DNA of 48,034 bases, from the NCBI GenBank assembly GCA_900759565.1, contig CAAEVV010000042.1:1-48034 (forward strand), given 5' to 3'. The DNA is from an uncultured Collinsella sp. GTDB lineage: Bacteria > Actinomycetota > Coriobacteriia > Coriobacteriales > Coriobacteriaceae. Below are positions 32,765 through 42,167 of the stretch, in pieces (position 1 is the stretch's first letter; the number at the start of each line of letters is the position of its first letter). The position numbers and the translations under genes were made by a program. The notes beneath the pieces are model-generated. The model worked only from the letters and a program-made list of their open reading frames with translations. It searched no databases and had not been told where the DNA came from.

Positions 32765-35473
32765 ATGCCCAAGATCGATGTAGAAGAACAGCTCAAGTTG
32801 CGGTTTTTGCAACCGTTGCTCGCATGCATGCCCCGCCGTGTGGTGGTTTGGCACGATGCGGACGGCGAGTTTGCTCCTGAGTTTGAACGTTTGGCCGCCG
32901 AGGGCTTCGACGGTGCGGGGACTGATGACGGCGTTATGCCCGCTCACGGTGACTTTGAGCGCTCAGTGCGGTTTGTTGAAGCCTGCGAGGGCCGTATGTT
33001 TGCCGTCAAGAAGCTCATCAACCGCGATGACCTTGCGAGCGATATCTTGCTGTATCGCCGTTGCCCGCGCGGCAGGCTTGAGGGTGATTGGCTTGCCGAT
33101 GTTGAGCTGTATGCCGATCAGTTCCAGGCTGACTATCTTTCGCTTTTGGCCGATCAGCTAGGCATCGAGAATATCGACGCCGTGCGCGAGAGCCTGCGCG
33201 AGCACAAGACGTTCTTTGATGCCAAGACCCGCTGCGCTAAGTTTGCCGCGTGTGTTCCGCATGCCTCGGGCGCATCCGATATCGAACTCGGCATCCTTAC
33301 GGTGATTTTTGGCGGTAAAGAGCTTGGTGACGCGCGCCCCGCGTTTGTGCTGCGTGGCTGTATGACCATGCTGCTGCACGAGGGTCCCGAGGCGCTGGCC
33401 GAGTTGATGGACAAGTACTGCGTGCGCGATGTGCTCTCTGCCTTTATGCTTCGCTGCTATGGGCTTGAGGGACCGCTGTATGAGCGCGACTCATTGCTTA
33501 TGCTTTCATCCCATGTGCTCCTTACGGCGGCGTCTACCGCGCTTCCCGAGGGAGCGCTCAAGGGACTCGAAAGCTATGTGGCTCCCGCCTACGGCTCCTA
33601 TTGCCTTGAGGCGGTGCGTACGTGGGACCAGACCGCCGATACCCAGGCGTCGAGCGAGGACCTATTTGAGATTTGCCGTTTGGTTGAGGACGCCCGCGGA
33701 CTCTTTGCACGGTTCGAGACCTTGCCGATCGATGTGCTGACCTCGCTTGATGTGTTTCCGTGCGTCAATGAGGCCGTGCTCTCGCAGCTGTTCTGCTCGT
33801 TTGCCCAGGGCGCGGACCGTGTTGAGGATGCGCGCGCATTTGCTGCGCGTCGCTGCGACCTAAGCTGGTACCGTCGTGTTGAGAGCTACTTTGACCTGCT
33901 TGCCGCTGTGGCCGATATGTGCGCGTTTAGGCAGTCGCACGCGGGCGGCTTCCATCTGGCGCAGCCCCAGCAGGTGTGGGATGCCTATTCGTCCGATTGG
34001 TATGCCATGGATGCTGCCTATCGCCATATGTGCACCGCGTATCTGCGGGCACGCTCCGTCGAGTGCGATGCGCTCGAGGAACCTGCCCGCGCCGTGGCGG
34101 ACTGGGCGGAGAATCTCTACAGCAACTGGTTCTTGGCGGATGCCAATGCCTGCTGGGCGGCTGCTGCGCAAGGGGAGTGGGCCGATTGCGGCTACATCGA
34201 TGGTCCCGCACGGCAGGATGAGTTTTACTGGCATGTGCTACCCGCCTTTGTGGGTTCTGCCAAAACAACGGTCGTTATCGTGAGCGATGCGCTGCGCTAT
34301 GAGGTTGCCCGCGACGTTGCGGCGCTGCTCGAGCGCGAACGCGGCGGCAACGTCAAGGTCTCTAGCATGCAGGCGGTCTTTCCCTCCATTACCGAGGTGG
34401 GCATGCCTGCGCTGCTGCCGCACCAGGTGCTTGAGCTTGCAGAGGATGGCGCGTTTGTGTTGGCTGACGACATGCCCACTGCGACGACTCCGCAGCGCGA
34501 GGCCGTGCTTGCCCACGTTGAGCCTACAGCCCGCGCTTTGCGCTCGAGCGCATACCTCAACATGGCGGGAACCGAGCGCAAGGCGATGCTCAAGGACTCA
34601 AGACTTGTCTACCTCTATCACAACAAGATTGATGCCACGGGCGAGAAGGCCGCTACGCAGGATGACGTCTTCGATGCCTGTACGGACACCGTAGAGGAGC
34701 TTGCCACGTTGGCGCGCCGCGTGTGCACCGACGCCCCGGGCGCGCGTGTTGTTATAACGGCGGATCACGGCTTTATCTACACGCGCCGGGAGCTCAGCGA
34801 GTGTCAGATGCTCGGCAAGCCAGATCTTCCCTTCCTTGACGCTCCCGTCATGCACGGCAAGCGTCATCTGGTGGTGCCCAACGAGGCCGTGGCCAAGCTT
34901 TCGGACGAGGCACGCGGGGTGTTTGTTAATGTTGACATGGGACGTTTGGGTGCCGGCTTTGAGGGATTTGCCCCGCGCGAGAACGTGCACTTCAAGCGTC
35001 CCGGTGGTACTAACAACTACGTCCACGGCGGCATGAGCCTGCAGGAGCTTTGCGTGCCCGTTATTGGATTTTGGCGTGCGCGCTCGGGTTCCAAGGACTT
35101 TGTCGACACGCGCGCGGCGACGTTGCGCGTGCTAAATGAGGGGCGCCGGGTGACCAACTCGCTCTTCTCGCTCAACTTGATCCAGGAAGAACCAGCCCAA
35201 GGCAAGGTCTTGCCGTGCGAATACGAGCTGGTGTTTACCGATGCAAGCGGCAACGAGGTGAGCGATACGGTCAAGGCGCATGCTAACAAGACTTCTGTTA
35301 ATTCGCAGGAGCGCGTAGTGCATGCCAAGTTTGCGCTGCGCGCGGCTGATGGATTCTCGGCAAAGGGTCCGTACTATCTGGTCTGCCGCGAGCGCGAGAC
35401 GGGCAAGATTGTTTGGCGCGAGACGTACACCATTGCTGTTTCGTTTGCCCCTGTTGCTGACTTTGGTTTTTAG
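32765..35473 (+). CDS. pglZ: BREX type 1 protein PglZ (alkaline phosphatase superfamily)
   Basis: A 902-residue protein with the PglZ domain in its C-terminal half. Metal-site segments are VVIVSDALRYE (Asp508) and VITADHGFIY (Asp667-His668), as in alkaline-phosphatase-superfamily nucleases and phosphodiesterases. The N-terminal FLQPLLACMPRRVVVWHD is typical of the BREX type 1 PglZ group. It starts 23 bp after the second pglX part behind AAGGA. Confidence 0.93.
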   Translation: MPKIDVEEQLKLRFLQPLLACMPRRVVVWHDADGEFAPEFERLAAEGFDGAGTDDGVMPAHGDFERSVRFVEACEGRMFAVKKLINRDDLASDILLYRRCPRGRLEGDWLADVELYADQFQADYLSLLADQLGIENIDAVRESLREHKTFFDAKTRCAKFAACVPHASGASDIELGILTVIFGGKELGDARPAFVLRGCMTMLLHEGPEALAELMDKYCVRDVLSAFMLRCYGLEGPLYERDSLLMLSSHVLLTAASTALPEGALKGLESYVAPAYGSYCLEAVRTWDQTADTQASSEDLFEICRLVEDARGLFARFETLPIDVLTSLDVFPCVNEAVLSQLFCSFAQGADRVEDARAFAARRCDLSWYRRVESYFDLLAAVADMCAFRQSHAGGFHLAQPQQVWDAYSSDWYAMDAAYRHMCTAYLRARSVECDALEEPARAVADWAENLYSNWFLADANACWAAAAQGEWADCGYIDGPARQDEFYWHVLPAFVGSAKTTVVIVSDALRYEVARDVAALLERERGGNVKVSSMQAVFPSITEVGMPALLPHQVLELAEDGAFVLADDMPTATTPQREAVLAHVEPTARALRSSAYLNMAGTERKAMLKDSRLVYLYHNKIDATGEKAATQDDVFDACTDTVEELATLARRVCTDAPGARVVITADHGFIYTRRELSECQMLGKPDLPFLDAPVMHGKRHLVVPNEAVAKLSDEARGVFVNVDMGRLGAGFEGFAPRENVHFKRPGGTNNYVHGGMSLQELCVPVIGFWRARSGSKDFVDTRAATLRVLNEGRRVTNSLFSLNLIQEEPAQGKVLPCEYELVFTDASGNEVSDTVKAHANKTSVNSQERVVHAKFALRAADGFSAKGPYYLVCRERETGKIVWRETYTIAVSFAPVADFGF

Positions 35474-35484
35474 GAGTGTGCCCT

Positions 35485-37800
35485 ATGTTTGATAGCCATG
35501 ATGACGATCTGTGGGAAGTTCCCTCGATTGATGTGGATGTGCCTGTGGAGGAGGCCGTGCCTGACCCGGAGCCGTTTGGTGCTGTGCCCGTTGAGTCTGC
35601 GGCGACCACCAAGGACGAATCCTCGACCGATGGCTATGACCAGGCCGCGGACGAGGCTCCCGAGGACGACGGCTACGACATGGATGGCCTGGACGGCAAG
35701 CTACTCGAGCACTTTGCTGGCAAGATCGTGCGCAAGGACCTGACGGCCCTTATGAAGCGCGGCGCCAACGTGCCAACCTTTGTACTGGAGTATCTGCTGG
35801 GCATGTACTGCTCAACTGATGACGAGGATGCCGTGGCAGAGGGTTTGGAGCGCATCCGCAGGATCCTCACCGATAACTATGTGCGTCCCGATGAGTCCGA
35901 GCGCATTAAGTCCAAGATTCGCGAACTGGGCCGCTTTACCATCATCGATAAGGTAACGGCCAAACTCGACGAGTACAAAGACATCTATGTGGCGTCGTTT
36001 GCCAATCTGACCATCGAGCCTTTTGTGATGCCGGCCGAGTACGTGCGCGACTATTCCAAGATTCTGCAGGGTGGCATTTGGTGCATTATGAGCATCGAGT
36101 ATCGCCATCCCGTGGATGAGGAAGACGAGTTTGGCATGGAGGTCTTTGGCGACGATGCGCCGCGCCGCTCCAAGGCCAAGCGCAAAAAGCGCGGACCCGA
36201 GGACTCTCCGTTTAGCGTGGCGTCGCTCACGCCCATCCAGATGCCCAATCTGGACCTGGATGCCATGATCGACGAGCGCCAGCACTTTACGCGCGACGAG
36301 TGGCTCAATATGCTGCTGCGCTCGGCTGGCTACGAACCCAGCGAGCTTTCCGAGAAAGAGCGCCTGCACTTTATCGAGCGCATGGTGCCGCTCATCGAGC
36401 GCAACTACAACCTGTGCGAATTGGGTCCCCGCGGCACCGGCAAGAGCCATATCTACAAAGAGGTCTCGCCTTACGCCATCTTGCTTTCGGGCGGTCAGAC
36501 CACCACGGCCAACCTGTTCGGCCGTATGAACTCCATGCGCGCCGATCGCGTGGGCCTGGTGGGCCACTGGGATTGCGTGACGTTCGACGAGGTCGCCGGC
36601 ATGCGGTTTAAGGACACCAACGCCGTGCAGATCATGAAGGACTACATGGCGAGTGGCAGTTACGCACGCGGCCGCGACCAGATTAACGCCGATGCCTCCA
36701 TGGTCTTTGAGGGCAACATCAACGACACCGTGCAAAATGTCCTTAAGACCACGCACCTGTTTGATCCGTTCCCGCCGGAGTTTAACAACGATTCGGCCTT
36801 CTTCGACCGTATCCACTATTATCTGCCGGGCTGGGAGATCCCCAAGATGCGCTCGAGCCTGCTGACCGGGCATTACGGCCTGATCACCGACTGCCTGTCG
36901 GAGTTTTGCAAGGAGATGCGCCGCAAGGACTTTACGCACCATATCGACCGTTACTTCCGCTTTAACAGCGACTTTAACAAGCGTGACGAGATCGCCGTGC
37001 GCAAGACCTTTAGCGGCCTGGCCAAGCTGCTGTTCCCCGACGAGGCCATGGACAAGGACGACGTGCGCTGGCTGCTGGACTATGCCATCGAGGGCCGTCG
37101 CCGCGTAAAGGAGCAGCTCAAGATTATGGCGGGCGTCGAGTTTATCGACGTTAACCTGGGTTATATGGATGCCGACAATCCGCAGGACGTGCATGTGGTG
37201 CGCGTGCCCGAGCAGAGCGAGGACACGCTGATTCCCGACGGGCCGCTGCTGTCCGGTCACGTGTTTGGCGTGGGCAGGTCGCAGGGCGGCGAGGTTGCCG
37301 TGTACAAGCTGGAGAACAAGGCCGTTGCCGGCGAGTGCAAGTTTAAGCATGAGGGCGTGGCCTTTAACAAGCCGGTGCGCGATACGCTGGAGGCCGCGTT
37401 CGACAACTTTGTGAACCTGGCGAACCGCGTGGCGCCGGGCATGCACATTGGCTCCAAGGATTATCTGCTGTTCTACAACGACCTGCAGAGCAAGGGTCTG
37501 TCCGAAGAAGTTTCGCTCGCCGAGTTTGTGGGCCTGTGCTCTGCGGCGTGCAACCGTCCGGTGATGCCCGCGCTGGCGATTCCGGGCATCTTGCGCATGT
37601 CGGGCTCTATGGACGAGATCCGCGGGCTCGAAGACATTATGCGCGTGGCCAAAAACGCCGGTGCCAAGCGTGTGATTTTGCCGCTGAGCGCCATCGCGGG
37701 CTTGCAGAGCGTGTCGTCCGAGATTATTTCGGGACTGAGTCCGGTGTTCTACATGGATGGTGACCCGGTTGATGCCGCGAAGAAGGCGCTGGATCTGTAG
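35485..37800 (+). CDS. brxL: BREX type 1 protein BrxL (Lon-like AAA+ protein)
   Basis: A 771-residue AAA+ protein. Walker A GPRGTGKS is at about 314-321, Walker B VTFDE contains Asp368-Glu369, and a Lon-protease-like C-terminal domain follows. The first 65 residues are strongly acidic and look disordered, an extension I do not associate with the family core. In the Lon-like domain, the position of the catalytic Lys appears as Glu (RGLED), so proteolysis is doubtful; BrxL is reported to act through DNA binding. The ATG at 35485 is preferred over GTG 35476, because GGAG is 8 nt upstream. Confidence 0.93.
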   Translation: MFDSHDDDLWEVPSIDVDVPVEEAVPDPEPFGAVPVESAATTKDESSTDGYDQAADEAPEDDGYDMDGLDGKLLEHFAGKIVRKDLTALMKRGANVPTFVLEYLLGMYCSTDDEDAVAEGLERIRRILTDNYVRPDESERIKSKIRELGRFTIIDKVTAKLDEYKDIYVASFANLTIEPFVMPAEYVRDYSKILQGGIWCIMSIEYRHPVDEEDEFGMEVFGDDAPRRSKAKRKKRGPEDSPFSVASLTPIQMPNLDLDAMIDERQHFTRDEWLNMLLRSAGYEPSELSEKERLHFIERMVPLIERNYNLCELGPRGTGKSHIYKEVSPYAILLSGGQTTTANLFGRMNSMRADRVGLVGHWDCVTFDEVAGMRFKDTNAVQIMKDYMASGSYARGRDQINADASMVFEGNINDTVQNVLKTTHLFDPFPPEFNNDSAFFDRIHYYLPGWEIPKMRSSLLTGHYGLITDCLSEFCKEMRRKDFTHHIDRYFRFNSDFNKRDEIAVRKTFSGLAKLLFPDEAMDKDDVRWLLDYAIEGRRRVKEQLKIMAGVEFIDVNLGYMDADNPQDVHVVRVPEQSEDTLIPDGPLLSGHVFGVGRSQGGEVAVYKLENKAVAGECKFKHEGVAFNKPVRDTLEAAFDNFVNLANRVAPGMHIGSKDYLLFYNDLQSKGLSEEVSLAEFVGLCSAACNRPVMPALAIPGILRMSGSMDEIRGLEDIMRVAKNAGAKRVILPLSAIAGLQSVSSEIISGLSPVFYMDGDPVDAAKKALDL

Positions 37801-37875
37801 AAGTGCGGGCGAGCGGGCTTGCGTGCGCGTGGGTCCGCGGGCGTGTTGGTGCGTAGTGCGTGAGGAGGCCTTGCC

Positions 37876-39240
37876 ATGGCGGGCGAGCGTTCTGTTGGCG
37901 AGCTGCTCGACGAGCTGTTTGGCTTTGAATCGGTAGCCAAGCGTCAGACGGCGCTTGAGCAGTACGATCGCGGGGAGCTGGTGCGCAAAGCACGCTCCCG
38001 CGAGCTGCTGGGCGTGCTTAGGGGCGTCGAGGCTTCCGAGCACGCTGCGCGCGAGTCTGTCGTGCGGGCTGTTGACGGGTATGTTCGCCGTGTTGAGGGA
38101 GCCGCGCTTGCACGCGCTCGCAAGCGGGCGGGCGTTGTTGGTCCGCTGCGGATGGAGCGCCGCTATGCTGCCTTTTTGCGCATGGAGGACAAGGCCGAGT
38201 TGCTGACGCGACTGGAGCAGACACTTGCGTTTGTCGAGGTAAAGCTGCGGGCCAATACTGCGGCCAGGGTTCGCGCGGCGTACGATGCCGCGGGGGCTTT
38301 GGTGTTGCAGGGCACGGCGCGTTTGAGTGATGTGCGCATTGCCGAGGCCGTGCCTCTGGATGCCGATCTGCTGTGTACGCAGCTGGAGCAGATGCGTTGT
38401 GCCGCCGATGCGACGGACCTTGCGGGTATGATCACGGCGACGTTTGAGTCCGAGCTGAGTGCGACGGGGTCGCAGGGTGCCGGCGGGTCTGAGAGCGATG
38501 TTGCTGGCGATGTTGCTGATGACGTGGCGTTGGAGCGTGAGCTTACCAACGTGCGCGGCGCTGCGCAGCGAGCGCGCTTGGCGGCGCAGGCGTATCGGGC
38601 CGAGCGCGCCGCCCGCGTTGTGGGGAGCACGGTGGAGCCGGTATCGTTGCCTGAGTCTGCGTGCATTGCGTGCGAGACGGCGTGCGATGCCGGGGAGCTT
38701 TCCGAGTTGCTCGCTCAGGTTAAGAAGTCGTTTGAGACCTACCGTCGAGTTGTTGCCGACGGCGGGTTATTCTGCGCGTTTGGCTCTGGCTCGCCGCATG
38801 GGGTTTGTAGGGGCTCGAGCTATTTAGACTATGATTCTTGGCTTGACGAAGACGTGCTGGTGGGCGAGTACGACGGCACTACCAGGCACGATGTTCGTCG
38901 TGAGGTTCCGATTCCCGAGCTTGTGGACGAGGCTTCGGCTGATGGCGGCGACTCGCTCGAGGTTGCCGTGGCGCGCATGCGCGAGTTTAATGCGCGTCGC
39001 TACGATGGTGTGCTGGATGAGGATCCCGCGCGCCATGTGAATGCGTTTTGGTATGGACTCAAAAAGCTCAGCCAGTATTGCGAGGCCGCTGTGCGTGTGG
39101 ACGAGCATGCTTGGGATTGCTTTATCGATAAGGTACAGTTCGCCTACGATGAGCCCGTGGGGCGTTTGGCTGCGCAGATGGACGACAAGCAGGTTGCGGC
39201 TTTTGTTGCTGTTGTGGATGCGCTCGGTGCTAGTGAGTAG
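37876..39240 (+). CDS. Unrecognised 454-residue BREX-associated protein
   Basis: I do not recognise this protein. It starts behind a strong GAGGAGG, 76 bp after brxL on the same strand, so it is probably part of the operon. The first 250 residues are Ala/Arg/Glu-rich and predicted helical or coiled coil. A central CIACETAC segment (about residues 267-274) could bind metal. The last 150 residues contain acidic and aromatic segments (SSYLDYDSWLDED, HVNAFWYGLKKL). No signal peptide or membrane segment is visible. It may be an accessory BREX factor or a regulator. Confidence 0.7.
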   Translation: MAGERSVGELLDELFGFESVAKRQTALEQYDRGELVRKARSRELLGVLRGVEASEHAARESVVRAVDGYVRRVEGAALARARKRAGVVGPLRMERRYAAFLRMEDKAELLTRLEQTLAFVEVKLRANTAARVRAAYDAAGALVLQGTARLSDVRIAEAVPLDADLLCTQLEQMRCAADATDLAGMITATFESELSATGSQGAGGSESDVAGDVADDVALERELTNVRGAAQRARLAAQAYRAERAARVVGSTVEPVSLPESACIACETACDAGELSELLAQVKKSFETYRRVVADGGLFCAFGSGSPHGVCRGSSYLDYDSWLDEDVLVGEYDGTTRHDVRREVPIPELVDEASADGGDSLEVAVARMREFNARRYDGVLDEDPARHVNAFWYGLKKLSQYCEAAVRVDEHAWDCFIDKVQFAYDEPVGRLAAQMDDKQVAAFVAVVDALGASE

Positions 39241-39267
39241 GGGCTTGGCTCGATAGGGGGTTGCACC

Positions 39268-39465
39268 ATGAAAATCGAAGTTGATGTAGATCAGTTGCGC
39301 GAGAGCCTGCTCGACCGTGCGGGGAGTGCAGCCGGCGTGGGCTTTCCGGCCGCCATGCTCGACGTAGTGGATATCGAGGATGAGTCCCCTCAAGAGCTCC
39401 TAGCCCGAGCCGAACGCGAAGGCCTCGACCTCCGCGACTTTGCCGTCGACGATGACGCTGAATGA
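39268..39465 (+). CDS. Small acidic protein of unknown function
   Basis: A 65-residue acidic protein starting 28 bp after the preceding gene, on the same strand. The sequence contains MKIEVDVDQLRESLLDR, a glycine/alanine stretch and an acidic C-terminus. Close spacing and shared strand suggest cotranscription and a possible partner role with the 454-residue protein. No domain is recognised. Confidence 0.55.
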   Translation: MKIEVDVDQLRESLLDRAGSAAGVGFPAAMLDVVDIEDESPQELLARAEREGLDLRDFAVDDDAE

Positions 39466-39480
39466 TTGCCATCTTTGCTA

Positions 39481-39509
39481 TTGACGAACATATGTTTGTA
39501 TTTTATACT
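39481..39509 (+). promoter_or_regulatory. Consensus sigma-70-type promoter before the DUF3800 gene
   Basis: TTGACG (39481-39486) and TATACT (39504-39509) are separated by exactly 17 bp. Expected transcription start is near 39516, about 105 bp before the DUF3800 start codon. Confidence 0.8.
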
Positions 39510-39515
39510 CAAGCT

Positions 39516-39607
39516 TGAACCTACGTCCAATTTCATGGTATAAATTAGGTGGTCATCTCTTAAGAGAGGGCTTCCAAGTGCCGGGGACGTTTTCCCCGGC
39601 TTTTTTA
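39516..39607 (+). ncRNA. Candidate small RNA upstream of the DUF3800 gene
   Basis: The segment lies between a consensus promoter and a terminator hairpin (39580-39607, GCCGGGGA/TTCCCCGGC stem, then TTTTTT). It includes an additional hairpin CTCTTAAGAG. Several structured RNA motifs have been described upstream of DUF3800 genes (the DUF3800 RNA motifs), so a regulatory RNA or an RNA partner of the protein is plausible. I cannot assign it to a named motif by eye. Confidence 0.6.
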
Positions 39608-39620
39608 TTAAGGATTGCCC

Positions 39621-40298
39621 ATGCGAGAGCTGAGTATCTTTATTGATGAATCTGGAAGCGATGATCTTCGTGAAAGATACTATCTTGTGGCCTTTGTTTT
39701 TCATGAACAAGATATTCCCATTGCTGAGGGAATAGAGAAATATGAAAGGGCGGTAGCCGAAAGCGGATTGCCGCTTCTTCCGTTCCACGCTTCTCCTCTC
39801 ATGAATGGAAAAGATCAGTTCAAGGACTTGGACATCAGTGAGAGAAAAAGGCTGTTTTCACTATTTCGAGTTATGTTTCGACATTTGCCCATCTCGTACA
39901 AGGTGTTTGTATTCAAGACGCATCGGTATCGAACTCTTAAACAGATTGCTGATGCGATGCGGCGTGAAATCATCGATTTCATATTCGACAATTTGAGTTG
40001 GTTTCAGCAGTTTGATGCTGTAAAGATTTACTACGATGGGGGACAGGGTTCGGTTTCGAGTGCGCTTCACAAGGCAATCGATTACGCTTTGGCTAAAAAT
40101 GCAGTTATCTATAAGCCGACAACTTCATCGGATTACTATTTGGCTCAGGCCGCGGACTATGTCTGTACCATTGAGTTCACGAGTCTGAAATATCAGGCGA
40201 ATAAGCAGACTAATACTGACCAGAAGTTTTTTGGTGGTAGTACTGCGTTTAAAAAAGGCTTACTAAAAGAAGTTAGAAAGAAGGCCGTCCCAAATTAG
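39621..40298 (+). CDS. DUF3800 domain-containing protein
   Basis: A 225-residue protein with the DUF3800 hallmarks: IDESGS near the N-terminus, a central DNLSWFQQFDAVKIYYDGG region and the C-terminal AQAADYV. The fold resembles RNase H-like nucleases with acidic active-site residues. Such genes are frequent near defence islands and mobile elements. It is low in GC relative to the BREX operon, and is separately promoted. Translation starts at ATG 39621 with AAGGA upstream; an in-frame TTG six bases earlier is less likely. Function is unknown. Confidence 0.85.
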   Translation: MRELSIFIDESGSDDLRERYYLVAFVFHEQDIPIAEGIEKYERAVAESGLPLLPFHASPLMNGKDQFKDLDISERKRLFSLFRVMFRHLPISYKVFVFKTHRYRTLKQIADAMRREIIDFIFDNLSWFQQFDAVKIYYDGGQGSVSSALHKAIDYALAKNAVIYKPTTSSDYYLAQAADYVCTIEFTSLKYQANKQTNTDQKFFGGSTAFKKGLLKEVRKKAVPN

Positions 40299-40312
40299 TT
40301 ACCCCCTGGTCA

Positions 40313-41914
40313 CTACGACGCCAGTGTGGCGATGACGGCTTCGTCGCCGGCGTATATGAGGGTGTTGCCGTCGGGGATGATCGTCTGGCCTTCGCGCTTG
40401 AGCATCACCACAATAAACGGATGTTTGCCTTGCGGCACATCGCACAGGCGCTGGCCGGCCAGGCGACCGTGGGGAGTCACGGTGACCTCGCGCAGCGTAA
40501 CCTCGGCACGCTCTTCAAACGTCGGCGCGGCCATCACCAGCAGGTCACCTTCCTCGATGACGGTATCGCCGTTGGGCAGCACCGGGTGCGCCCCGTCGCG
40601 CAGCACCAGGACCACGAGCATGTCTGTGGCGCTGCCAATGTCCGCGAGCGAGCGTCCGGCAAACGGATGTCCAGCGCCCACCTTGAGCTTTACAAACGAC
40701 ATGCCGTCCTCGTCGCGGTAGTCGTTAAAGGTGCGGCGCACGTCGCCGGTCGCATCGATCATATCGAGCTTCTTCGCCACCGCCGGCAGCAGCGAGCCCT
40801 GCACCACAATGCTCGACACGGCAATCACAAACACCAGGTCAAATAGGTCGTGTCCGCCGGGAACGCCGGCCACCACGGCAAAGAGACTAAAGACGACCGA
40901 AGCTGCTCCGCGCAGACCCGCCCAGCTTACGAGCGCAACCTGGCGAGGGTTCGTCCTAAACGGCGCCAGCAGCATGCCTACGGCGATGGGGCGGCTCACA
41001 AAGAGCATGAACGCCATGAGCGCCAGGCCCGGCAGCAGCATCTGCGGCAGGCGCGCGGGCGTCACGAGCAGGCCGAGCAAGAAGAAGATCGTCATCTCTG
41101 CCATCTCGGTGAGAGTGTCAAAGAAGTGCGCCATCTCGACCTTGCCGGTGATGTCGCTCGCGCCCAGCACAATGCCGGCCAGGTACACGGCCAAAAATCC
41201 GTTGCCGCCCAGGTGGCTCGGCAGCGCGTAGGCGACGATGGCCACGGCGAACAAAAAGATGGTCTGCGCACCCTCGGCCGTTGCGTGTGCGCGTTCAATC
41301 AGGCGGCCCGCCGCCCAGCCGATGGCGAGGCCCAGGCCCACGCCCAGGATAATCTGCTTGGTCAGCAGTGCGGGAATGTTGATGTCGCCGCCGGCCGCGA
41401 GTGTGGCGAGCACGGCGGTGAGCATGTAGGCGACGGGGTCGTTGGAGCCCGATTCGACCTCGAGCAGCGAGTCGGTGCCGCCCCTCAGCGAAAGATTGTG
41501 CTCGCGCAGCACGCTAAAGACGCTCGCCGCGTCGGTGGACGCCACGACCGATCCCAACAGCAGGCCGCCGATCCAGTCGAAGCCCAGTACAAAGTGGGCG
41601 AACACGCCGGTGATGCCTGCGGTGATGACGACGCCGAGCGTGCTCAGCAGCACCGCCGGCGCGGCGACGGGCTTGGCGCGGTCGATATTGGTGTTAAAGC
41701 CGCCGTAGAACATGATGAATAGCAGCGCCGTGCTGCAGACGGTTTCGGTGAGCGCGTAGTCGCTAAAGTCGATGTGTGCCGGGCCGTTGACGCCCAGCAG
41801 CATGCCGAGTGCGATAAAGATGAGCAGGGTGGGGAAGGGGAGTTTTTTGCCGACGGGTTTGATGGTCAGGCACAAAATGATGACGAGGCCGATAAAGAGA
41901 AGGATCTGGTTCAT
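40313..41914 (-). CDS. CPA1 cation/proton antiporter (NhaP2/CvrA-type) with RCK-C domain
   Basis: A 533-residue membrane antiporter with about 12-13 hydrophobic segments, then a cytoplasmic region with two TrkA-C-like (RCK-C) stretches near residues 400-530. The transport-site motifs STDAASVF and ESGSNDPVAY (the ND pair of electroneutral antiporters) are present. It probably exchanges K+ or Na+ for H+ and responds to cytoplasmic ligand through the RCK-C domain. It converges with the DUF3800 gene and marks the right border of the defence island. Confidence 0.88.
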   Translation of the reverse strand: MNQILLFIGLVIILCLTIKPVGKKLPFPTLLIFIALGMLLGVNGPAHIDFSDYALTETVCSTALLFIMFYGGFNTNIDRAKPVAAPAVLLSTLGVVITAGITGVFAHFVLGFDWIGGLLLGSVVASTDAASVFSVLREHNLSLRGGTDSLLEVESGSNDPVAYMLTAVLATLAAGGDINIPALLTKQIILGVGLGLAIGWAAGRLIERAHATAEGAQTIFLFAVAIVAYALPSHLGGNGFLAVYLAGIVLGASDITGKVEMAHFFDTLTEMAEMTIFFLLGLLVTPARLPQMLLPGLALMAFMLFVSRPIAVGMLLAPFRTNPRQVALVSWAGLRGAASVVFSLFAVVAGVPGGHDLFDLVFVIAVSSIVVQGSLLPAVAKKLDMIDATGDVRRTFNDYRDEDGMSFVKLKVGAGHPFAGRSLADIGSATDMLVVLVLRDGAHPVLPNGDTVIEEGDLLVMAAPTFEERAEVTLREVTVTPHGRLAGQRLCDVPQGKHPFIVVMLKREGQTIIPDGNTLIYAGDEAVIATLAS

Positions 41915-42167
41915 GGATGGTGTCCGCTCCTGGGTGGTTGGCGTGGCACGGTCAGTTGTCTGCGGTTATTTGTACCCAAAGATGGTGGGTTTATGGGGTT
42001 GGATTGCGGGCGTGCGCGATATCGTCATAGACGGCTGCCGTCTTTGCCTCTGCTCGGAAACCCTTTCCAGCTTTATTGCAACGGAGTACAATGGGTAACG
42101 TTTAAGTTCAACTTGAAGTTTTAGTTGCGGCGCCGGGCTTCGGCCGCAATGCAAGGAGAGGCGTACC

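Noticed and set aside
35812..38043. 743-residue open frame antisense to brxL
   Set aside because: Ala/Leu/His-rich translation without domains, opposite to the intact BrxL AAA+ gene; typical GC-rich antisense artefact.
22600..40310. Integrase or transposase delimiting the defence island
   Set aside because: None of the open frames resembles a recombinase, and I found no direct-repeat att-like pair at the borders, so mobility can only be guessed from gene content and GC.
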